Source: Nematostella vectensis
Taxonomy: Eukaryota; Cnidaria; Anthozoa; Actiniaria; Edwardsiidae
DNA length: 64,000 nt
Assembly: GCF_932526225.1 (NCBI RefSeq)
Contig: NC_064036.1
Location: 9,679,519 to 9,743,518, forward strand
Reading direction: 5' to 3'
This document shows, in pieces, positions 12,401 through 24,300 of the stretch. Within the stretch, counting starts at the first letter, position 1. Each line of letters opens with the position of its first letter. The notes under the pieces were generated by a model. The model saw only the letters and a program-made list of their open reading frames with translations, made no database searches and had not been told where the DNA came from. The translations under genes and the position numbers were made by a program.

Positions 12401-14117
12401 TTGACTTGTGAAAGGGAATATATCTAAAAAGGCATAAGGACAAAATAAGTACAGACTAGTTTCTTTTCCTCACTCTCCTCTTTAGTCCAGCACAAAAAAC
12501 ATATTTTCTATTTTGCTATAATTACATTTAATTGAAATAGGTATAGACAGGCGCCCCAGGTTTTATTCAATAAGTTCTGTACTCTTTACCTCCCTGTAAA
12601 GTCCTCACAGCAACAGGACCCACAAACGTGCTGACACCTCCCCCTCGCTGTTCAGGGGAGGTGTGAAAAATTGCCGCCAACCACAAAAAGTACACTGTGT
12701 AAGGCTTGAGGTCGGTCAGGAGAACATGATAGCCCTTCACACTCAGAGTCTGAAACAGGGTATAAAATGAGGGCTTTAAAAAAGGAAGTTTGTTATTCTG
12801 ATTCTGATTAATTTTTTGAGCCTGGGCAAAGCACAGCCTATCAGCATGACATGCTGTACTCTGTACTCTCTGAGATTGTGATACATGTTCACTTATAACC
12901 CCCCCCCCCCCTACCAAAATGTGCTGTCCTGTGGTATTGTTGAGTGTGGTGTAGAAGTATAGTAGATGCATCCATGGGAACCCAGGGCATCGAGGTCACA
13001 GGCGTGAAGGTGGAACAAGGCCTGTGGATGGAGTAGGGGCGAGAGAGAAGAGAAACTGCTGCCTCGTTATTGCACCTCTTTACACTGACCTCAATGCCCT
13101 GGGAACACGAGGATGCTGTAGATGCTTTTTTTGTGCAGACATTAAATAAAAAAATACAAATTCAATCAGATAACTTATATCAAACACCTTAACATTTAAT
13201 AAGAGTTAGGAGGGGTGGGTAGCAGTATAAGTTTTCACCAATCTGATGATTTGTTTTCTGACAGGAGCAGGTCAACTGTGCTTGATTTTTATGACTGAGC
13301 CTCACCTCTAATGAGGTACCATAATATGGTTGAGGTTTCTAACACAATTAAATAACTTACAAACCCCACAAGCACTTCCTGGACAGACTTGGCTGGAAAT
13401 ACCTTAAATGTTTCAAGAGTTGAGTTCTCATCTGTGAGCTTAGCATTTACAGTATTTCCAGAGATATTGCGATCAGCATATAATATGGTGAACCACAAAT
13501 CAACATTCATAGACTCAACAGCATGCCATAACGGCCTTCCTTCCCATTGTGCACGGATTGTTTTACTGTCTAGGGCGGAGCCAAGGAAGGACAGTGGAGG
13601 GTCAGGTGTAGCTGAAAACAATTAACTAGTTTTGTAAGTATGAACAAAGAACTGCACTACATGAACAATAGTGAGCAATGTTTGTCCATCCCCTGTATCT
13701 GTTCTGGGCATATACCGTGGGTGTCAGATGGGCACCAAGGATTTGCTGAGGTGGTAGAAGGGAGAGGGGAGAGGGGAGAGGGGAGAGGGGAGAGGGGAGA
13801 GGGGAGAGGGGAGAGGGGAGAGGGGAGAGGGGAGAGGGGAGAGGGGAGAGGGGAGAGGGGAGAGGGGAGAGGGGAGAGGGGAGAGGGGAGAGGGGAGAGG
13901 GGAGAGGGGAGAGGGGAAAGGGGAGAGGGGAGAGGGGAGAGGGGAGAGGGGAGAGGGGATGGTTGCACAGTCATATGTGTCATATGGAAAAAGTAATGTA
14001 TATGATGATAGCTGATGATCTTTCAATAAAAATGAAACACTTTTTGGTTGCCAAAGGGGCCCCAATGCTCCCGGCAGCACATCACCCTGTGTATGCACCT
14101 GGGTAGGAGCACTCCCC

Positions 14118-14152
<35 letters not shown>

Positions 14153-16305
14153 GACACTTACGAAGAATATTTCTTATGATATCCGCTTCTACAACAGCAA
14201 ACTGGTCTGATCCAGTCCTTCCAAATTCATTTTCAGCTGTCACCGTCACATTGCAGATTGGAAAATCATCAAATGGGAGTTCAAATGCTAGTATCTGGAA
14301 CACATAATCAGTTTTCCCTGGGATAAAAGGCAGCAAAAAGGCAGAAGTGGCCCCATTGCAGAAGCTTGTATTGTGGCAGTTGACAAATTCAACTGTGAAA
14401 TTTGTTTGTCCTTGAGACGCTGGTGGAAATTTCCAATGAACTTCAATGCGGTAATCCAGGCTCACCAGGTCAACCTTCAATTGATAAGGTGCTGTGATAA
14501 AAAAGAACATAATAAAGAAATCATAAAGGATTCATTATCAAGTGTGAGGAACCGGAAACAAATAATGGATTGAGTAAAGCATGATAACAATGCAGAGCAA
14601 AATAAACTCATTTTTAGGGGGTTGGGGATGACGGACCACTCTTTACCGCTTATTTTGACTGATATGGTTGTCTCCCTGCAGTTATACCCCTGAAATTATC
14701 AATTTCTGTGTCATCTTTTTAAAGAGTGTAATGCAATAGTAATGGAATGTAAAACAACTATAGTCACTAACAGAGTTATTAATCTAATTAATACAATGAA
14801 AGCACTCACCAGCTAAATACTCCCAGGGGGGGGCTATTTGGGGTAAAAGGGGTAGGGGTGACACTCAGAGACCCCGAAAAAATACCACAGTACGAAAAAA
14901 TCACAACCCCCAAAAATACCTTTTACAAAAAAACATAACCCTAAAAAATACCAGAAACTGTAGGGTCACCATTTTAGAAAAAAAGACTGTTCCTTGCGTT
15001 TGTAGACCCACACTGCTGGCAGACCATAAAAAATACCATGTTTTTTATTTTCAATATGCTTTGCCTCCAAGACCCTAAAAATATGATGGTCACCCCTACC
15101 CCCAATTTATAGGGAGTAGCCCTCTGGGTAAATAGGTACTGCTGGATTTAAAACATTAGCTTGTCAGCAAATCAATACAAAAGAAATCAAGTAGGTGAGA
15201 AAACTGTGTAGGCATGTGAAAGTTTTGGTTTTAAAAGTACTTGGAGGGGACATTTAGGGTCATTTAAAAATACTGTAAATTCTTGTTTTAGCACCCTGCG
15301 CTGCCTCCAAGTGAAGAAACAGGGTGGTAAAGGGTGTTTTTGTGAAACAAGATTTGGCCATTTTTTACCATACAAGAAACGTGAAATCGTCCATTTCGAC
15401 GTCCGTGAAATGTGATTTAACGATTTAAAAGGCCATTTTTCGGTCTGTGAATGAAACGTGAAAAGCCATTTTGGTCTGAACAAATGAATGGCTGCTTGAT
15501 ATAAGAGGCATAAACATTGAAATTAGTGTCCCTTTCCGAATTAGCACCCTACTTACTACTCAAATAATTAAATAAAGCATCCAAGGTGCAACAATAACAA
15601 AAACAATAACGATAGCAACAGCAATAGCAATAGCAATAGCAATACAATAATGTCTATTAAAATATCGGTAAAAATACATACCAATAATATACACATAAAC
15701 TTATTTCCAAAACACTTCCCCCTTTGATACGGGTTGATCAAAAGAAAAAGCCAATAACTCCCGCCCAAAAAATTAACAGGTAAAACTGCATCATGAAATA
15801 TTACTCTCCCCCCTCTCCTCCCCTCTTAAATTCCATGTTTTCGTGCAGAGCAACAGAATAACACCCTGTATAAAAGCTAACGTTTTATAATAACATAACA
15901 CATGTTTATGTTGATATGTGATCCTTTGTTATGAATTTAAATATTATCGTAAAGATGTAAGATGGAAAGATGGAAGCATAAACGTGATAAATAATTTTTC
16001 ACATTTCGTTGCTTGGATATAAGGCCCAAGAACTTCTAAAGAACGGATATAAAGTATATAATGATAGAGATGTTACTGAAAAATCTATCTTGGGTCCACT
16101 CGTGTATCGTATTTGTAGTAAATAACTTATTGAGAAATTTTGTTTTCATGCAAATTTAAGGTTACCTACCATTTGGACGAACGCCACTTCGAGTCGACTC
16201 AAGCGGCAGCATAGAAGCCCCATCGCAAAACCAAAACATAGACACGAGTAGTGAGAGCGCCACAAATATTGCTTTAAGTTCTACAAAGCTAGCTGAACTG
16301 TGCAT
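9455..16305 (-). CDS. FN3-domain single-pass receptor, possibly cytokine-receptor-like
   Basis: I rebuilt about 571 residues. Coding exons, 5' to 3', are 16305-16170, 14491-14162, 13611-13361, 13098-12915 (uncertain), 12749-12590, 12077-11989, 11296-11065, 10697-10577, 9867-9813 and 9613-9455. Apart from the uncertain exon all have GT-AG borders and matching phases. Exon 1 encodes a signal peptide (hydrophobic AIFVALSLLVSMFWF). About four fibronectin type III domains follow; domain 1 has a paired-Cys loop and CNVTVTAENEFG. Exon 8 encodes the membrane helix (about residues 476-498). The tail of about 73 residues carries basic RKRSIRRIPPLGP and two tyrosines (MYNEPAP, NYDAVF). No WSxWS motif is seen. 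Exon 4 needs a one-base shift. The ligand is unknown; an adhesion protein is the main alternative. Confidence 0.8.
12915..13098 (-). pseudogene. Frameshifted exon 4 of the FN3 receptor
   Basis: The neighbouring exons end and start in phase 0, so this exon should be a multiple of three, yet 13098-12915 is 184 nt. The upstream part reads GIEVSVKRCNNEAAV, an F strand of FN3 domain 2. The downstream part, one frame off, reads LYFYTTLNNTTGQHIL, a C strand of domain 3. The break lies near 12970-13000. It may be a real lesion, an allele or an assembly error. Alternatively exon 3 runs to a second donor at 13306 and joins an acceptor before 13115, which fits phase 1 but leaves the later frame change. 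Confidence 0.45.
13725..14101. mobile_element. CAGGCGCGTA-family TIR element
   Basis: The left end (CAGATGGGCACCAAGGATTT) and right end (CCCTGTGTATGCACCTG) correspond to the element ends seen elsewhere here: CAGGCGCGTACCCAGGATTT at 24801 and CCCTGTATACGCGCCTG near 34677. The inner landmarks CACAGTCATA and CATATGGAAA are shared with 24840-24880. The copy lies in intron 2 of the FN3 receptor, and its G-rich section has expanded into a 7-bp microsatellite. Confidence 0.6.
13759..13959. repeat. (GGGGAGA)n microsatellite, about 28 copies
   Basis: A nearly perfect 7-bp repeat with one variant unit (GGGGAAA) near 13914-13920. It sits in the G-rich part of the surrounding TIR element. Long open frames on both strands here are artefacts of the stop-free repeat. 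Confidence 0.95.
14117..14152. repeat. (CTGT)n microsatellite beside a splice donor
   Basis: Nine CTGT units end about 8 bp from the intronic GT (14161-14160) of the second coding exon of the FN3 receptor. Confidence 0.9.
14817..15127. mobile_element. TIR element of about 310 bp in FN3 receptor intron 1
   Basis: Arms are CCCAGGGGGGGGGCTATTTG at the left and the complement of GGTAGGGGTGAC and CCCAGAGGGCTA at the right, about 40 bp each and imperfect. The inside repeats the phrase AAAAATACC. There is no coding frame, so it is a MITE-like element. Confidence 0.6.
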
Positions 16306-17088
16306 ACTTAAAAACCATGATACGGATTGTCTTGTAACACACGTGTTTCATGCTATTTGAATGAATAGGGAAGCACATGGGTCTGATCGCAAACAAATGA
16401 TAAAAACATCTCTACATGCAAGAAACATTTTCAGCGATTCAAAATTCCCCTGGTGGATGGAGCTTGATTTTGACCCATATTTCCTGTTTCTGGATCTAAA
16501 AAAATCATGTGACACCATCTCTCGGCATGCCCGCTCCTGTTTTGAAGCCAAAGATTCTCTGCTTTCTGGGAAAATACCCTTGTAAGTGATCATTTCCGGT
16601 CCGCGGGTCCAGGGTCCACTTCCGTTCCAGGGACATCCGGCGCTTCTGTGAAGGGTAGTAAAAACTACAACCACTCTAAGCTGTTCACCTTTGCAGTGCA
16701 GGGATCCTTAATGGAAAAAAAATCAAATTCTTATCTGTTCTTAAATAGTTAGTCGAATAGATCATCTGAAATTATAATAATTATATATTCTATTACGGGC
16801 TATAGGTAGCCTACTTGTAGCTGAGCTCTTCAGCTGGCCAGGCTACACTAAGGCTGGGCTATGCTATAGGACTCACGACTAGAGGGTACCGTTTGCTCGA
16901 ATATGCCACGAGTACTATGCCAAGAGTATAAAGTACGGGTAAAGGGAATACACCACAAACTGGTATTCGACACGGGTAAAGGGAATTCTCTTTACGTGGG
17001 TACTCTGTGCCTCGTTACCAGTCTTTCCTGTTGCTCGGTCATCGTTGTCATCTGAGTGCAGAAGCTTCTGAAACCTGAACATTTTGAC
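16306..17088. promoter_or_regulatory. Intergenic segment between divergent start codons
   Basis: About 780 bp separate the start codons of the FN3 receptor (minus) and HSD17B12 copy A (plus). The segment must hold both 5' UTRs and both promoters unless a non-coding first exon lies further away. I see no clear TATA box or other named element. Confidence 0.45.
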
Positions 17089-20000
17089 ATGGATTCCATA
17101 AAATTCCAGCAAGCTTTGCAAATAATTGGAGGTGCATTCCTTGCCTATAAAGGTCTGAACTTTCTGCTCACCGTGCTTAGCGGCATCCGTGCATTTGTTC
17201 TGCCATCTCTTGGATTCAGAAAAGACATCAAATCCTTCGGAAGTTGGGCAGGTAAAATCAGTAGAAATGGCGCAAGTTTGACATTTGCGTTGCTATTCGA
17301 AACAAACGATATTCTTAGTAAGAGGGATAATCTTTAAGTCTTTTATCGTAAAATTTCTTACAGAACCAAGGTATTTTTTTGTGCACTTAAATTCCTGTGC
17401 TGCTGGATTTCTGTGCCGTGGCATGTCTATTTCGCAATCAATCGATGAGATTCTATCGCTACTTATTAGACTGGTCCCCAAAACGACACAATTCGTAGCT
17501 TATTCAGTGGAATTTGTCACATTCGAACATTTGATAGTGTATTTTTTGTTTGTTTCTTGTATAGAGTATATTCAAGGCCGATTTATGTTTTTTTTATTAG
17601 TTGTGACTGGATGCACAGATGGAATAGGAAAATCCTTCGCTTATCAGGTATCAAGTAATAAGCCAGTTCAGAGTTTAAGGAATGACCGGGGAAGAATGGG
17701 TTGAGTGGACCAAAAATCCACTGGAAGTAGAGGTTTCCCATACAAACCTTTGTATTTTTTGCACAATATGGGGTGTAAACTTGCTTCAAAATTTTAAATT
17801 TAACAAAACAATTGACCAGATGCATTGGATGCATTCTGAAGCTTAATTGTATGAAGCTTTTAGGCAAAGGGCCTCTTTGGTTTACAGGTCTAAAATTGCT
17901 TAAGCGACCAGCAACGATAAACAACCAAGAATTTGAGCTTATTGCGCCATTGACCAAGCGACTATAAGACAGTATTTTGCAGCTTATTCCATGTTTTATT
18001 GACACTATTTCTTCGGATATCAGAGAAAAAAACCCACATTTATTCACACTGAGGTGAAAAGTTTGTATCGTGAAGCATACATGAATGTCTCTGAGAGTTT
18101 TGACTAAAGAAAGGTCATACAGTGTTGTAAACATGGGAATTGTAGAAGAGGGGTTCATCGGCAGTTTTATCGTCGCTCACTGCTGAGGCAATTTTTGTAT
18201 GATAATCATCAGAGAGCCATCGCATTAATGAATCATACCTTAGGATTCATGTCGCATCCCGTTTTGGTCAATATTGCACCAAAATACAGAGGTTTGTACT
18301 GTATGGGGAATGATGGACTTCCAATGGATTTTGGTCTCATGGTTTGGACTCGACCCATTCTTCCCCAGTTACCTTGTTACTCTGAACTGGCTTATACATA
18401 CAGTTATGCTAGTAGAACACAAGTTCTAATAAGTCAAGAGGGCTTGTTTCATGTCATTGCAAGCGTGCTGTGTACTGAAATGACATTAATTTGTCGATTT
18501 GTTCATTTAGTCAAATAATCCAAATCACTAGTGATGTTCATCTGGGTTTTTGTACTGTACTTTTTCCATAGTACCTCAGCTGTATGCATACAAAACTAAA
18601 ATCTTTGTCACCATGGATAAAGCTAAGGGTCCACACTTCTTAGAGTACATTGCATTGCTTGTACCATAAAACTGTACATTAACACGGAGTGCCCACCAAC
18701 ACAGGAATAACTAAGAATAATGTATCAGACAGTGTAAATGCTCATTTCACTACCCTGGGAACTTGTTTAATTTTTAGTCTGAAATGGTTACCAATTCATA
18801 GTGGAAGCTAGGCACTAAAATAAGCATTTTCCTTTTTATTAATTTGTTATTTTTGTTTTTGCTGGCATATGTAGCATAGATTATAGCCGCCAAATAAATG
18901 CATTAGAGATGTTAGTCTACCCTTTTCAGGCGATTGTTTAATTTCTATTTGAAAAACATTCAACTGTGATATTAGTGTCTTTTATTCAGCAATTGAACTG
19001 ATTGGTTAAGGTAATGCTTCAGTCCTCTCGCCCTATTCATTGTTCTTCCTAGCTTGCTGCACAAGGAATAAACCTGATTCTCATCAGTAGAACAAAGGAG
19101 AAGCTGGAAAACATGGAAGCCGAGATAAGTAAGTGCTCCACTTAAATAAGGACACCACGGCAAGGCAAAGCATAGTTCATTATAAACAAGTGGAAGTGGG
19201 GGATAGGGGGGGGGGGGTCAAAACACAGAATGTTTGGGCTGGGGGTGACCTAAAAGTTGTAAAAACTACCATTTGTGTAATATCTCACCCAATGATTTTA
19301 CCTTTCCTTTTTTATGAACAGTCCCTAAAGTCAAATTTTTGCTCCTTTCATGTTTTTTATATGGGTATAATAGCCTCTCACATAGATGACTCTTTGTCTC
19401 TTTTGTTCTTTATTAATCAAAGGTCAGGTCTACTTATCAGATAGGCTCTATTTTGCTAGGCCTCACATCGGCCCCACTAACGGCTGGATCAATGGTCAAA
19501 CTCGCTTGTCCATGACGTCACTTCCGCTTTTATGCAACTTCTTCGCATTTATTCCTGCTATAAAACCATCATAAACACTCAAAAAGGCAAAAGAATACAC
19601 AAGGGCATAGACTTTGTACAAAATCAGTGTTTCACAGCCCTGCACCGAGCTCACTCAAATGTACAAAGTAAGAGAAAAGTGCCAATGGATTTCAGCGATC
19701 ACACACTGGCGCGTCAAAATGTAAGACCTAGTTTTCTTTGCCTCTACATGCTCCGATAATTTTCAAGTAAATAATAAGGATTTTGCCAAACTCTCAAGCA
19801 TTTTCCCCATCCTACCGAGGCCAGGTAGTGTGATTTATTCGCTGATCTGCACATAATTTTGATCGTTCTCATTGTTATCGTTCTCATTGTTATCGTTCTG
19901 TCGTCGCCTCGTTGACCAGGAGTTTTTGTAAACATGGCAATGCAAGCTCCTAACAAATTTCCGAAGCCTGTAGGATGAGCACATCCTTTCCATGTAAAAG

Positions 20001-23000
20001 ATAATTCAAAGCCATTGACAGGGAATATAAGAGATTCTCTATCAGAAAGGTTTGTAACACAGATTCTTCTAGCCCGTCACGTTCAAGGCGACAAGCGGTT
20101 TCCTTAAGCCTTGCTAATGGTTAGCGGTCTTCCCCATAAAAACCAACCAGGCTCTTTCCTGATTGGCTGAAATTTCGATCTCGAGACAAACGGTCAGACC
20201 AGTGATCCAGCCATTGATGGGGGCATGTACTGCTGGCTCACAAAGACGAGCTGGAAATCGAGCCTACTTATCAGAAGGATGTAAAGAACTAAAGGGTTTG
20301 CTAAACTATGGTGAATCATCTGCAGTGACAGTACTCATACCCTTAATCATGATCGTGATTGAAAATTGAATGTAGCAGCTGGCAAGTTGCTGTTTTTGAA
20401 CTATTATGTTTATGTTTTTTTTTATCAGAATCGGCATACAAGGTTGATACACGCATCATAGCCTTGGACTTTAGTGGCAGTGCTGATATCTATGAGGGTC
20501 TGGATGTGAAACTTGGAGGCTTAGATATTGGGATTTTGGGTAAGATACCAGTCATGAAGCTATCAGGAGATTTCACATCATTGGATTGATGCACCACAGA
20601 CAAACAATGGGAAACAAGACAATAGAACCGAAATACATAGAACAATGAGGTAATCCTGACCAGTCAATACTACTAGGACTTACGAGCGGGGTTCTACACT
20701 TCTCTAAGATCCGGTGGACAGACTTTAATTTCATTCTTAAGGAGGAAGCTGTTGCTTGCCTCTACAGAGTACAGTAATTGAACTCAGGGATCACCAAATG
20801 CCATTTATAATTCTAATATGTTTGCATACTTTTTTAGGCTTCTCCCAATTGCCTACAGTATAAGTATTGACTTGGAACTAAAGTATACTACATATGTTTT
20901 ATGCCTTTGGTAATCAATTTCCGAATTGTTTCAATTTGAATGATGAAATGTTATGAAAAACCACATTTTTGCATGCTGCTGCTCAATTCTGTTGTTTTCT
21001 GTCCTTTTATTATCAAAAACTCATTTTGTTGATGAGTGGAGGGCATTGAAAGTATACAAATGCATTTAATCACCCTAATAATTTTGGCTCTTGGGCTGTG
21101 ATGTGTTGCATTTCTTTAAGTTCCTACAGTGTTTCTATCGGGTGTAAGTGTAGCTTATACATTGCACTACATTGAAAAATAAATTATTTACAGGTTCCTT
21201 GTTTATAGGGCATTTAATGAAACAACATTTTTAACACCTTTTGGTGTTACTTTCTATATGGAACATTTCCATTTTTCATTTCAGTAAACAATGTTGGTGT
21301 TTCTCACTATCCAGAGTTCTTTACAAATATGAAAAGAGAGGTAAAAGCTTGACAACTTTATATATTCAAAAATCTTTTTTTGTATTAGAAATGTTTGACT
21401 CTCCTAATTTTTTTCTACAGGATTGTTGGAAGATGATAAATGTTAATGACTTATCTGTTATCATGGTAAGTTGCTAGAGGATTGATAAATGGAAAAAAAT
21501 AGAAATACAGTACATACCAATTATAGACCCATAGAGATTTAACATGATTAATGTTCATTTGCTGAATCAGTGCCTCTAAATAAGGCCATAAATGTTACAT
21601 ATGCTAATACTATTTTGATTTCATGACAGATGACCCATATAATTCTTCCTGGAATGGTGTCAAGGTAAAGGCAAAGAGAGTAGGACAGAGTTTGTTGGGC
21701 AAGGGCAATAACAGAGTATTTCTGGCTAAATTCTTAACTAATTATTCCCCCTACATTCTCTGTGTTTACTTGGAAAACCTGGTCAAGTTGCAAGTTATTT
21801 TTTGGGGACTGTTTGTCTTGGGCAAGTTATTTATCGGGGACTGTTTGTCCTGGTCAAGTTGCAGGTTATTTATTGGGGACTGTTTGTCTTGGTCAAGTTG
21901 CAGGTTATTTATTGGGGACTGTTTGTCCTGGTCAAGTTGTAGGTTATTTATTGGGGACTGTTTGTCCTGGTCAATTTGCAGGTTATTTATTGGGGACTGT
22001 TTGTCCTGGTCAAGTTGCAAGTTATTTATTGGGGACTGTTTGTCTTGGTCAAGTTGCTGGTTATTTATTGGGGACTGTTTGTCTTGATCAAGTTGCAGGT
22101 TATTTATTGGGGACTGTTTGTCCTGGTCAATTTGCAGGTTATTTATTGGGGACTGTTTGTCCTCGTCAAGTTGCAAGTTATTTATTTTTCGTGTGCAGCG
22201 GGGTTGTAGCTCAGATAACACAAAATAATTTGAAAGGGTTTTCTAATTAAACACTGAGACCATGTTTTAGCATGTTTTTAGACCAGTTTAGAAGGAATTT
22301 TATGGTTTGTTATCAGAATGTACAGTAGCCCATCAAACTCTGCTCCTCCTGTGTCACACATTCCCCCTAAATGTGGTTTATGTGTATTTTTTCTTTGTGG
22401 CTTATCTGTATTTTTTTGTGTGAGTTCCTGGTCACTAGATTATCAATAAAGAATATAAACTTTTTGGGAATGTTTTACAATTATCACCAATAGCGCCATC
22501 ATCTTGTTTTACTGTACTAAGGTCTTACTGTAAGTACTCTCATCACTAATTTTTGTCTTCTAGGGGGAAGGGGCTGGTACTTAATTTGTCCTCTGGAGCT
22601 GGCTTAGAACCAAGGCCCTTGCTTTCTGTTTACTCGTCCTGCAAAGTAAGAAATACAGTAGTTTACCCTCTTCACCACTTCCTAAGTATGGTGTTCTCTT
22701 TTTTTGTATACAAACCTTTCTTGTTGTTTTGCAGGCATTTGTGGATTTCTTTAGCTGTTGTCTGCATGACGAATATTCTGGTAAAGGGATCATTGTTCAG
22801 GTACAGGAATTAATTTTTAGTAGTATTACATAGTTCTTGGGGTTAGGACTTTTTGTTTTGATTTTAATGTTGTATAAAATAAACCATCCATTTATCAAAC
22901 CTAATAGCAAGCAGGGCTGGTAGTGTGCAAAATTGTCAAAAGGCAATCCCTAGTATTCACATTGCATAGCATTAACATACTTACATCTGCAGTGGCGGAT

Positions 23001-24300
23001 CTAGGGTTTGGCTCAGCATGCCCTGGGCCCCTAATTTTTCAGATACATATTAGGCTTAAAAATTACAAGAAATATAAGAAAATCCCCGGAAGCACAATGA
23101 ATCCAGGCTCCCCCTTTTCTTGTTACCCTTGCTTCGGCCCCCTGGGATTCCTTCCGCAATACATCATTTACCTGACACTTTTGAGGTTGCTGAAATATAA
23201 AATGGAAACGTTTTTTAAGTAAAATGGTATCCCTCAGGGACCAATCCATGGCCTGTTTTCTCAATATTTTTTCCAACTTGAAGACCTCATAAAGGACCAT
23301 CAAGTAGGATAGATTGGATGGTTTTTGCTAATGACACTCAACTATATTATTTATATCTATTATCAATATTTTTATCATTTTATATATTATGAAAACTGTT
23401 GTACCCTTACTTCTTCAAAGGAGCAAAATATCAAACTTATTTTGTTATTTTTTTTTCCCACTTGTAGTCTGTCATGCCACTTTATGTCGCTACTAAAATG
23501 AGCAGGATCCGCAAACCTAATTTGTTTGTACCCGGCCCAGATGAGTATGTGAAACAAGTTTTAGGAACAGTAGGGGTGCAATCTCGCACCAATGGGTGCT
23601 GGAGCCATGCCCTTCAGGTATATGAAGTAGTCTAAGTTCTCTTTAGTGATATTTTTAATAGTCTGTAACAGATATGTACAGATATGAAACAAGCTCATAT
23701 TTGTCAAACAACAGTTCTATCATCAAAAGATACCATGGGTCATAGCTCTGCTAAATCATGGAAAGTATGATTGGATAATGCGTTGAGTTTTCTTATCACC
23801 TTAATCATTACAAATAATTGATAACCAGCCAGTGGTATTGATTATAACAGAAACAAAATATGAGCTGTACGCGAATTAGCTGTACGCGGATAATGATTTT
23901 TTTTTTTTAAATAGATGTTACAGACTGGATTTTGTGTGGGGTTCGGGCGTGTTTTTTTTAACTCTATTAAAAGTCAAAATACATATTCTAGTAAATAGAG
24001 GCTTTTCAAATTAGCAGAGTCGTAAAATTTCTTTTTTCTAATACTCATCTAAAAAAAAACATAACACAATTTGCGGCACAGTGGAGTGTGTCTACTCCCT
24101 CCCCACAACTCCCACCTTTTTACATCAATGTCGCCTTATTAGAGCTCGACATTCTTTTATAGGCTTACATTGCGAACCTTCTACCCAAATGGGTACGAGA
24201 CAAGCTGTCGTGGAACATGATGACAGCTCGGAGGCGGGCCGCACTCAAGAGAATAAGGGCGTCACAGGAACAAGCCGGGAAAGCAGGCCACAAGGACTAA
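17089..24300 (+). CDS. HSD17B12: Very-long-chain 3-oxoacyl-CoA reductase / 17-beta-HSD type 12, copy A
   Basis: Coding exons are 17089-17251, 17601-17647, 19053-19128, 20429-20539, 21285-21340, 21421-21465, 21630-21664, 22564-22645, 22735-22800, 23468-23617 and 24163-24300. They sum to 969 nt (322 residues; human about 312), all phases agree, and the frame ends in TAA. The enzyme reduces 3-ketoacyl-CoA with NADPH in the ER elongation cycle for very-long-chain fatty acids. An N-terminal hydrophobic anchor is followed by the short-chain dehydrogenase motifs: TGCTDGIG (57-64), NNVG (134-137), the serine in LSSGAG, and catalytic YSSCK (201-205). The C-terminus is basic (TARRRAALKRIRA) without a clear dilysine signal. 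Introns hold a TIR element and a 39-bp minisatellite. A paralogue starts at 59978. Confidence 0.95.
17661..18392. mobile_element. 732-bp TIR element flanked by TA, HSD17B12-A intron 2
   Basis: Arms of about 120 bp match in inverted orientation: left AGCCAGTTCAGAGT at 17661, right ACTCTGAACTGGCT ending at 18392, with further matches such as GGGGAAGAATGGG. Both ends are flanked by TA, which fits a Tc1/mariner-type target duplication. No transposase is encoded. The left end lies about 12 bp inside the intron. Confidence 0.75.
21780..22185. repeat. 39-bp minisatellite in HSD17B12-A intron 7
   Basis: About ten units of the type TTATTGGGGACTGTTTGTCC plus TGGTCAAGTTGCAGGTTAT. One early unit is shortened. 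Because 39 is divisible by three, open frames run through it on both strands, but it lies between two confirmed exons and is intronic. Confidence 0.95.

Noticed and set aside
13640-14098. Long ORFs encoding GERGEGR or SPLPSPL repeats
   Set aside because: They are translations of a stop-free 7-bp microsatellite inside an intron.
16361-16674. Overlapping ORFs of 74 and 108 residues between the divergent genes
   Set aside because: No recognisable domain; they lie in presumed 5' UTR or promoter sequence.
22198-22225. tRNA-like A box (TAGCTCAG)
   Set aside because: No B box or cloverleaf follows.
21623-22250. ORFs with repeated GLFVLVKLQVIY or QSPINNLQLDQDK
   Set aside because: Produced by the 39-bp minisatellite between two confirmed HSD17B12 exons.
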